A stretch of 9,879 nt of DNA, from the NCBI GenBank assembly GCA_002493595.1, contig DKZG01000001.1, positions 1 through 9,879 on the forward strand. The letters are read 5' to 3'. This DNA comes from Ruminococcaceae bacterium UBA7080 (lineage in GTDB: Bacteria; Bacillota; Clostridia; Oscillospirales; Acutalibacteraceae). Shown in pieces: positions 4,464-9,879 of this stretch. The position numbers and the translations under genes were made by a program. The number at the start of each line of letters is the position of its first letter. The stretch's first letter is position 1. The notes below the pieces were generated by a model, which was not told the DNA's origin, searched no databases, and was given only the letters and a program-made list of their open reading frames with translations.

Positions 4464-7103
4464 ATGGCTGCAATTCAATATACACTGATAAAAATTCCAC
4501 TTAAGGAACTGATGAAACAAAATTTTAATGTTACCATTACCAGAGATACGGAAATAAGAGAAGAATATCTTATTGCCCAAGGGGACTCTCCTCTTTTTGA
4601 CCAGATCAAACGATTGCGTGGGAAATTTTCTTCTCATATAAATGAGATTATTCTTGTTGTGGCAAAAAAAAATCCAAAGCAGGAAAAGGATTTAAGATAT
4701 GTATTGGATAAGGGATTTACCTATAATGGGATTCATTATTCACGGTTTGGAAAGTCAGCGTCACAAGGAAAAGACGGCATCACCGCTTTTGTCTGTGATT
4801 CAATTTTTGATGAGTTATATATGATTACACAAATGGATATTGAAATTGACGAATGTGTAATTTCAAAATATGAGGCGCAGAGATGTTTACCCTTCAGTTC
4901 CTGTACGCTTATAAAAGACTATATGCCAAATATTGCTATTATCGGAGAATATGAGAAAACCCTGCAAAATCAGTTAATAAAATATGTTGTTGAAAGAGAA
5001 AAGGAATTTACGGATAAGGAAACCGGTAAACCAAAAAAATATAAGTCACGGGAAGTTGAAGAAGGTTATAAGGATTTGATTATTTCCCCCTTTGATGGAT
5101 GTGGGTGCCATGAATATGATTTTATGGAAACCATAAGCGCACAATCAGGCTTAGACTATAATGCAATCGGAGTTCAGGTGCGTTTGCCGTTTGTGAAGGG
5201 ATATTCTGTTTATGTTCCATTCAGGCAAATACTGAAAGAATGGGGCTATGAATACATTACAGATATTTACGGCATAAAACACCCTGTCAGCATGATTGAC
5301 TGTATCTGGAACATTTCCATGTTTAAAGGGCACAAAATTTTCAGGGAAAAATATGGGGATAATGCCTGGACGGAATATATGAACACGGTCAGAAAATATG
5401 AGTTTAAGCTTGGCATCAGCAAGTACAGCCATCATATAAAAAATATCAATAAATACACCCGAATGAATTTTCAGTATCTTCAATGTCTGGATTTGTGGAA
5501 TCCAAAATACATTGATGCTTATGAAAATAAATCAGTGGGCGACTATGACATTCTTGACAGTAATAATGATGGAAAAATTATAGCCCTTGCAAAATACACC
5601 ACTGCCCTGTTTGAAAAAATAATAAAAGGCGATAAATTTTACACCTATAAGTTCATGGGGATTATGGATACGGATGGTTATGAGCCTGAAAACAGATACC
5701 TTGAGGCTGCCTTAATCAATGACGTTATGCTGAAAGACCCTGCCGTGAAACAGTTTATATACCGAAAGCTGAAAAAAGCCATTAATGAGGCAAAAACCGG
5801 AAAAATCTACTGTTCAGGCTTCTATCATACGGGCATTGGCGATATGATTGGATATTTGCAGTATGCAGTCGGAGAAGAACCTGTCGGATGTTTAAAGGAA
5901 CGGGAATTATACAGCGGTAATTTTGATTGTGGTGATATTATTTCATTTCGTTCTCCTTTGGTAGACCCTTCAGAGGTGAATAAAATTAAGATTGCGAAGA
6001 ACGACATTATCAACAAATGGTTTGGATATTTTAAAGACCAGGATGTTGTGATGTTCAATATGTATGACATATCGCTCCCACAGCAGGGAGGGGCAGACTG
6101 CGACGGGGATATTTTCTTATTATGTGATGAGCCAGTCATTATTGATTCCAAGATTGACAAAAAAATTATCATTGACATTGAGGATAAGACAGCAGCAAGC
6201 CCTAAGCAATATACAAAAGAAAATCTTATAGAATATGAAATTATGACAAGAGATAACAGGATTGGTGAAATCACAAATGCAGCCACAAGCATAGAAAATA
6301 AATATACGAATAATCCCGATATTAAGACTGTATACGACAATTATTCTTCTATTTTACGTGTCATGCAGGGACATGAGATTGATTTCATCAAGACGGGAAC
6401 ACGCTGGCAGATGAATAAAGGCTTGCGTAAGTATTTAACTCAGCTTCCATATTTTTTGCTTTACAATTATCCTTCCAAGCTTAAAACATATAAGGCATTA
6501 TGTGAAAAAAACAGGCAGGCAGATAATAAAGAGGATAAAGTAAAATTAAATGTTTATCACTCTCCTTCCCCTATGAATGAATTATGTAATTATATTTGTG
6601 CATGGGAGAAACGGAACATCCTTTGGGATAATGATGTAAATAATTTAATTGATACCAGATGTCTGATTATCAATCATGATCCGGACTTATCCGACAGAAA
6701 AATAATGCGGGTATGCCGAAGATATATAAATGAATATGCCAAAATGCTTCATAGTCATTATAAAAGCAACGATAAAACGCTGTCCGGTTATGACGCCCAT
6801 AAAAATCTTGTCAATTTTGATATTGTGGTTAATCATTTAAAACAAAAAATATCTGAAGAACTTAGAATGGATGAAGAATTGATTGCAAATTATGTAATAA
6901 AGGCATCTTATTCTTCCATTTCCATAAGCAAATCCTTTGCATGGTCTGCTTATGGTGATTATATTCTTGACAACCTGCGTAATAACACAAACCAAAAAAG
7001 AAATATTTTAATCCACGAAGTACCTTATAAAACGAATGATTCCTATGAATATTTAGGAAAATTTTATGAATTTGAGGCAGGTGATACATATTTACGAGTG
7101 TGA
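4464..7103 (+). CDS. Single-chain double-psi beta-barrel RNA polymerase, QDE-1/YonO-like
   Basis: An 879-residue protein with the arrangement of single-subunit two-barrel RNA polymerases. Residues ~205-300 resemble the first (beta-like) barrel: SPFDGCG (208-214), VQVRLPFVKGYSVY with K245, and WNISMFKG with K288, the likely basic residues. Residues ~450-560 resemble the second (beta'-like) barrel: RSPLVDPSEV (from R496), VVMFN, and GGADCDGDIFLL with D545, D547 and D549 as the Mg2+-binding DxDGD triad. Further on, NRIGEITN (598-605) and IDFIKTG (639-645) resemble the downstream blocks of eukaryotic RdRPs (lGxIxN and VDFPKTG). Known relatives are QDE-1-type RdRPs, SP-beta YonO, which transcribes DNA, and crAss-like phage polymerases. 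A DNA-dependent enzyme for phage late genes is the best inference; use of an RNA template cannot be excluded. Its length is close to that of YonO. GAGGTG (4450-4455) lies 8 nt before the ATG. Confidence 0.85.
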   Translation: MAAIQYTLIKIPLKELMKQNFNVTITRDTEIREEYLIAQGDSPLFDQIKRLRGKFSSHINEIILVVAKKNPKQEKDLRYVLDKGFTYNGIHYSRFGKSASQGKDGITAFVCDSIFDELYMITQMDIEIDECVISKYEAQRCLPFSSCTLIKDYMPNIAIIGEYEKTLQNQLIKYVVEREKEFTDKETGKPKKYKSREVEEGYKDLIISPFDGCGCHEYDFMETISAQSGLDYNAIGVQVRLPFVKGYSVYVPFRQILKEWGYEYITDIYGIKHPVSMIDCIWNISMFKGHKIFREKYGDNAWTEYMNTVRKYEFKLGISKYSHHIKNINKYTRMNFQYLQCLDLWNPKYIDAYENKSVGDYDILDSNNDGKIIALAKYTTALFEKIIKGDKFYTYKFMGIMDTDGYEPENRYLEAALINDVMLKDPAVKQFIYRKLKKAINEAKTGKIYCSGFYHTGIGDMIGYLQYAVGEEPVGCLKERELYSGNFDCGDIISFRSPLVDPSEVNKIKIAKNDIINKWFGYFKDQDVVMFNMYDISLPQQGGADCDGDIFLLCDEPVIIDSKIDKKIIIDIEDKTAASPKQYTKENLIEYEIMTRDNRIGEITNAATSIENKYTNNPDIKTVYDNYSSILRVMQGHEIDFIKTGTRWQMNKGLRKYLTQLPYFLLYNYPSKLKTYKALCEKNRQADNKEDKVKLNVYHSPSPMNELCNYICAWEKRNILWDNDVNNLIDTRCLIINHDPDLSDRKIMRVCRRYINEYAKMLHSHYKSNDKTLSGYDAHKNLVNFDIVVNHLKQKISEELRMDEELIANYVIKASYSSISISKSFAWSAYGDYILDNLRNNTNQKRNILIHEVPYKTNDSYEYLGKFYEFEAGDTYLRV

Positions 7104-7953
7104 GGACTTATTTTTGTATGAGATTATAGAGGACTATAAGGATTCAGAAGCCTCTGAGCAAAAGGAGGAGATTTTCAACTCATTCTGCGCTTGGGTCTGG
7201 GCTTCCGATAACAAGCGAAGAATATACAAAAAGGCTATCCGATTTCATGTGAGGAAAGAGTTATTAAATACAGAGCTGGGACAGGTTTTTGATGCATGGT
7301 CCGATGTTGAATATACCTATTATAAATCAACAACCAAGGATGAAGCATGGTGTTCCATAATCAGGCAAAAAATAAATAACATATATACCAGATATTTTGA
7401 TAAGGAAGTTATTTTGGCAAAAGAATATATGAATTTATTAAAAACCCCAAAAAAATTGTATCTTCAATGGCTTTCCGGAATTGATATGGATTCTGAAACC
7501 GCTACAGAGATGATAGATGATGCAATACATAACGCTGAACTATTAAAAGCAAGATTACAAAACGAAAAAATGTCTTTGTCATGGAATGAATATAAGAAGC
7601 TTATTGAAAAATTCTTAAGAAAATGCTTTGATAACTGCAAACTCATTGATGAATATGAAGACAACGCAAAAATAAATACATTTTTGGATTTTTTGACAGA
7701 GGATCATTTTTATGCCGCTTATATTTGTAAAACATTGGAGAACTATTTCAGAAACTATCAAAAAGAGTATTATAATGTAAGACGCGGACATAACAATATA
7801 TATTCCCGTTGTAAACATTGCGGCTCTATAATAGAAAAGACAGGAAATAAACGATTATACTGCGAAAGTTGCGCCAAGCTGTCCAAAAATGCGTCCAACA
7901 GAAAAGCTGATAAGAAGTATAAGGATAAAAAGCGAGAAAATAGAAAAGCTTAG
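7066..7953 (+). CDS. Zinc-ribbon protein overlapping the polymerase gene, possible polymerase cofactor
   Basis: A 295-residue mostly helical, charged protein that ends in a CxxC-x13-CxxC zinc ribbon (C249, C252, C266, C269) and a Lys/Arg-rich tail (270-295) likely to touch nucleic acid. The N-terminal part (~20-130) is rich in Trp, Tyr and Lys. I do not recognise its family. Its start overlaps the polymerase gene by 38 nt in another frame, and AGGAAA lies 5 nt before ATG 7066; a GTG at 7081 is an alternative start. Such overlap suggests coupled synthesis with the polymerase, so a promoter-recognition, elongation or anti-termination role is a reasonable inference. It is the last gene before a hairpin terminator. 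Confidence 0.72.
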   Translation: MNLRQVIHIYECEDLFLYEIIEDYKDSEASEQKEEIFNSFCAWVWASDNKRRIYKKAIRFHVRKELLNTELGQVFDAWSDVEYTYYKSTTKDEAWCSIIRQKINNIYTRYFDKEVILAKEYMNLLKTPKKLYLQWLSGIDMDSETATEMIDDAIHNAELLKARLQNEKMSLSWNEYKKLIEKFLRKCFDNCKLIDEYEDNAKINTFLDFLTEDHFYAAYICKTLENYFRNYQKEYYNVRRGHNNIYSRCKHCGSIIEKTGNKRLYCESCAKLSKNASNRKADKKYKDKKRENRKA

Positions 7954-8007
7954 TTTTTGTTATAAATTCAATGTTTACAGCCATTTTTCAGGTGTTATAT
8001 ATCACTT

Positions 8008-8044
8008 ATGATAAATAAGTAATCACAGACTTAACATTTATCAT
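8008..8044. repeat. Hairpin-forming inverted repeat downstream of the polymerase operon
   Basis: ATGATAAAT (8008-8016) and ATTTATCAT (8036-8044) are perfectly complementary. Inside them AAGT (8017-8020) pairs with ACTT (8029-8032), leaving an 8-nt loop and a 3-nt bulge. No T tract follows directly, so it is not a classic terminator; it may protect the mRNA 3' end or bind a regulator. Confidence 0.5.
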
Positions 8045-8059
8045 CCATTTTCTATATAG

Positions 8060-8096
8060 ATGGCGGTACTTCCATTCCGGTGGTATCGCCATTTTC
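8060..8096 (+). terminator. Rho-independent terminator of the polymerase operon
   Basis: ATGGCGGTAC (8060-8069) pairs over 10 positions, one of them G-T, with GTATCGCCAT (8083-8092) around a 13-nt loop, and runs into TTTT (8092-8095). It lies 107 nt after the zinc-ribbon gene and upstream of the next promoter motif. Confidence 0.7.
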
Positions 8097-8122
8097 CAAA
8101 GTACCTTGCGGTAATTTGCCTG

Positions 8123-8143
8123 TATTGAACAACGGACGTTGCC
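8123..8143 (+). repeat. 21-bp inverted repeat, right copy, with a 12-bp palindrome
   Basis: This segment is identical to the reverse complement of 3638-3658 over 21 bases. The palindrome CAACGGACGTTG is at 8130-8141, 9 nt upstream of motif copy C. The pair of copies flanks the whole polymerase operon, but each sits in the same position relative to an AGTTTC motif, so a shared upstream control site is the simpler reading. Confidence 0.8.
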
Positions 8144-8150
8144 AAAAAAG

Positions 8151-8178
8151 AGTTTCACAATTGCCCTGAAAATATATG
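8151..8178 (+). promoter_or_regulatory. AGTTTC promoter-like motif, copy C (240-residue gene)
   Basis: AGTTTCACAATTGCC (8151-8165) is followed 16 nt after AGTTTC by TATATG (8173-8178), as in copy B. The next gene starts 20 nt later, and its Shine-Dalgarno lies at the predicted start of transcription. Confidence 0.65.
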
Positions 8179-8197
8179 AATGAAAGGAAGGTTTCAA

Positions 8198-8920
8198 ATG
8201 GCAAATAAAAAAAGCTTCTTACAGTTATCTTCTATTGAAATTCTTCCCAACCTGCATATAAAAATTCCTACAGTTGGAGAAATTCTGGAAGACGAACAGC
8301 ATTATTACAGTCTTATTTCTTCACTGACGGCTACTCCATTTCAATATATGGTACAGCTTGATGATATGGGAATTGATTTTACAACCATTACAGATTATGA
8401 ATTATTTATAATATTGTTCCCTTCTTTTGTATGGGAAGATATCAGTATATTATTTGGCGACATCGACTTATCTGACATAACGGTGTGCAAAAACAATGTA
8501 AATGATACATTTGTTTTATACAGCAGTAAAAACAATATCATAATAGATGAAGCTGCGTATGTCAAAATTGTTGATGCACTAAGAAAAATAAATGGCTTAA
8601 AAAAAGAAAACCGCAAGCCGGGTAATGATGAAGCAAAAGAATTCCGTATTAAATTAGAAAGAAAAAGACAAAAACGAAATTCAAATAAACCATATGAACC
8701 ATATCTGGAAAAATTAGTTGTGGCTCTGGTAAACAGACCCGAATTCAAATATGACTATAATACGGTTAATGATTTGACAATATATCAGTTTATTCAAAGC
8801 TTTGAGCAGATAAAAACAAGCATTGATTTTGATAACACAATGATTGGCGTTTATGCAGGAACAATTGACACATCCAAATTAAAAGATAAATCGTGCCTTT
8901 CATGGTTGCCAATTCAATAA
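8198..8920 (+). CDS. Phage-like protein, possibly tail assembly chaperone-like
   Basis: A 240-residue soluble protein. Its N-terminal half has HIKIPTVGEILEDEQHYYSLISSLTATPFQYMVQLDDMGIDF, the middle is a Lys/Arg-rich helix (GLKKENRKPGNDEAKEF, KLERKRQKR), and the C-terminal part has FKYDYNTVNDLTIYQFIQSFEQI. From memory this layout resembles phage proteins of Clostridia encoded beside structural genes, and I read it as a possible tail assembly chaperone or other morphogenesis protein; no diagnostic motif proves it. I place the start at ATG 8198 with AAAGGAAGG 7 nt upstream; the in-frame ATG at 8180 lies before this site and inside the promoter motif. It is followed by a strong terminator. Confidence 0.6.
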   Translation: MANKKSFLQLSSIEILPNLHIKIPTVGEILEDEQHYYSLISSLTATPFQYMVQLDDMGIDFTTITDYELFIILFPSFVWEDISILFGDIDLSDITVCKNNVNDTFVLYSSKNNIIIDEAAYVKIVDALRKINGLKKENRKPGNDEAKEFRIKLERKRQKRNSNKPYEPYLEKLVVALVNRPEFKYDYNTVNDLTIYQFIQSFEQIKTSIDFDNTMIGVYAGTIDTSKLKDKSCLSWLPIQ

Positions 8921-8931
8921 TAAAAATTGAA

Positions 8932-8994
8932 GGGACTGTCGCTCTAAGGATTTTATTACCAGGAAAACAACTCCTTAGTGTGGCAGCCTCTTTT
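8932..8994 (+). terminator. Rho-independent terminator between the two virion-type genes
   Basis: A long stem forms between 8932-8950 and 8972-8990: 17 of 19 positions pair, including CTAAGGA with TCCTTAG and CTG with CAG, around a 21-nt loop. TTTTATTTTA follows at 8991. It starts 12 nt after the stop of the 240-residue gene, so the next gene needs its own promoter or read-through. Confidence 0.8.
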
Positions 8995-9003
8995 ATTTTA
9001 TAT

Positions 9004-9018
9004 ATTTTTAATAAAAAT
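9004..9018. repeat. Perfect AT-only 15-bp palindrome upstream of the structural gene
   Basis: ATTTTTA and TAAAAAT flank a single A, between the terminator and the Shine-Dalgarno of the structural gene. It could be part of a late promoter or an operator. Being only A and T, it may also be chance in this AT-rich leader. No AGTTTC motif is present in this leader. Confidence 0.35.
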
Positions 9019-9032
9019 CAGGAGGAAAAAAA

Positions 9033-9806
9033 ATGAAAGTAGATGTTAGTAAATTAGTTATTACTGAGGTTGCCCAGATTACAGCTTTTAATGCTGCCGG
9101 CGAATTAGAGTTCATTATGGACGAGGTTCAGAATGGAACCATAAACAATACGCAGGAAAAAACGGATATTACGGGCAGAAACGGAAGAAAGATTGCTTCT
9201 TTAAAGAAAAATAAGGCGGTTACTGTTTCCGCTACCAACGGCGTGCTTGTTGGCGGCGCTTTGGCAGCTCAGACCGGCACCGAGGTTGAACAGGGTACAT
9301 TTAAGGTTCGCATTACTGATGTAATGACAGTAAACAGCAACAAGTGTTCAACTTCAAAGACAGCAGTTGGTACGGCTGGTGATGAAATCGGAGCTCTTTA
9401 TATCAAAAATGCAAACGGTTCTCTTGGCACGAAGCTTGAGCAGGATGCAACCGCCGCTTCCGATAAGTTTACTTATGACCCTGCTACAAAGGAAATTACT
9501 GTTACCGGAATTGCTGACGGTACAGAGGTTGTCGCATTTTATGATGTAGAGGTTGATTCTGCAAGAATTTCAAATGATTCTGAAAAGTACAGCAAGGTAC
9601 TTAAGCTTTATATCGATGTTGTGCTTCAGGATTCCTGTGATACAGAGTATGCCGGACAGGTAATCATCCAGAGAGCTGATGTTTCCGGTGAGTTTGAATT
9701 ATCTCTTGGCGGTGATAATTTTGCACATTCCTTCGAGGCAGAATCTCTTGCAGGCGGTTGTACCGGTTCTACAAACCTTTGGGATTTGATTGTTTATGGC
9801 GTTTAA
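9033..9806 (+). CDS. Phage virion structural protein, probably tail tube or similar
   Basis: A 257-residue, cysteine-poor, beta-strand-rich protein. It has the texture of phage structural proteins: ITAFNAAGELEFIMDEVQNGTI, then TDITGRNGRKIASLKKNKAVTVSATNGVLVGG, an Ig-like stretch (KFTYDPATKEITVTGIADGTEVVAFYDVEV), and a C-terminal GEFELSLGGDNFAHSFEAESLAGG. From memory similar proteins occur in phages and prophages of Clostridia; I infer a tail tube or other abundant virion protein rather than the capsid. The site AGGAGG (9020-9025), 7 nt before the ATG through a poly-A spacer, is the strongest in the window. Codons and G+C are higher than in neighbouring element genes, both consistent with heavy expression. 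It has no signal peptide. Confidence 0.65.
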   Translation: MKVDVSKLVITEVAQITAFNAAGELEFIMDEVQNGTINNTQEKTDITGRNGRKIASLKKNKAVTVSATNGVLVGGALAAQTGTEVEQGTFKVRITDVMTVNSNKCSTSKTAVGTAGDEIGALYIKNANGSLGTKLEQDATAASDKFTYDPATKEITVTGIADGTEVVAFYDVEVDSARISNDSEKYSKVLKLYIDVVLQDSCDTEYAGQVIIQRADVSGEFELSLGGDNFAHSFEAESLAGGCTGSTNLWDLIVYGV

Positions 9807-9827
9807 TTACAATAATGTGGCTATCGC

Positions 9828-9863
9828 AATAAGGACTTTCATTCTTCTTTATTATGCATTTTT
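9828..9863 (+). terminator. Weak candidate terminator after the structural gene
   Basis: AATAAGGA (9828-9835) pairs at seven of eight positions with TCTTTATT (9846-9853) around a 10-nt loop. A run of five T begins 5 nt later, at 9859. The stem is AT-rich and the gap to the T run reduces confidence. Confidence 0.35.
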
Positions 9864-9879
9864 AACAAAGAACGCTCCA

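Noticed and set aside
5825..6340. 171-codon minus-strand reading frame with hydrophobic stretches
   Set aside because: It lies fully inside the polymerase gene opposite the catalytic region, has no Shine-Dalgarno and no neighbours on that strand.
4464..7103. Reading the polymerase as an RNA-silencing RdRP or as eukaryotic contamination
   Set aside because: Flanking genes use bacterial Shine-Dalgarno sites and phage-like content, and bacterial phages are known to carry enzymes of this fold such as YonO. RNA-templated activity is not shown by sequence.
8180..8197. Upstream ATG adding six residues to the 240-residue protein
   Set aside because: The Shine-Dalgarno AAAGGAAGG lies downstream of it, and it overlaps the TATATG promoter block.

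Overview
The window looks like a junction between ordinary chromosome and a prophage or phage-like element in a low-GC Firmicute, most likely a Clostridia/Lachnospiraceae genome. That assignment is inferred from the style of the tRNA genes, Gram-positive promoters and Shine-Dalgarno sites, AT-rich codon use and GAAC-N4-GTTC operators. No taxon marker was tested.

Bases 1-1276 are host-like. They hold the 5' end of a tRNA-Gly gene, a complete tRNA-Pro(UGG) gene with a textbook sigma-A promoter (both minus strand), and a 314-residue AEC-family membrane transporter (plus strand). After about 1277 the sequence becomes more AT-rich and the gene content turns phage-like. I place the element's left edge at about 1277-1295. 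No integrase is visible, so this boundary is inferred.

Bases 1295-3370 (minus strand) are a two-gene operon: a small sigma-70-family factor, then after 3 nt a DUF262-family protein with a DGLQR motif. The promoter is TTGACA-N17-TATACT, with one LexA-type operator filling its spacer and a second just upstream of the -35. This suggests SOS/DNA-damage control. The long intergenic region that follows (3371-3875) also holds a strongly folded, multi-hairpin segment and two divergent copies of a promoter-like motif.

Bases 3876-7953 (plus strand) are a tight operon: two small proteins of unknown function, an 879-residue single-chain polymerase of the double-psi beta-barrel class, and a protein with a C-terminal zinc ribbon that overlaps the polymerase gene. 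The polymerase shows the DCDGD metal-binding motif, two candidate lysines of the first barrel, and other signatures shared with eukaryotic RdRP/QDE-1 and with phage YonO-type enzymes. The operon ends in a hairpin terminator.

Bases 8198-9806 (plus strand) hold two probable virion-related proteins: a possible tail-assembly chaperone-like protein and a beta-rich, well-expressed structural protein, possibly tail tube. A terminator separates them.

The motif AGTTTCrCAATyGCC followed by TATAT occurs three times: before the polymerase operon, before the 240-residue gene, and divergently upstream of the sigma operon. My working model, an inference, is a cascade. DNA damage relieves LexA. The sigma factor is made and uses the shared motif to switch on its own operon (feedback), the polymerase operon and a structural operon. 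The single-chain polymerase and its zinc-ribbon partner then transcribe late genes from promoters not yet known.
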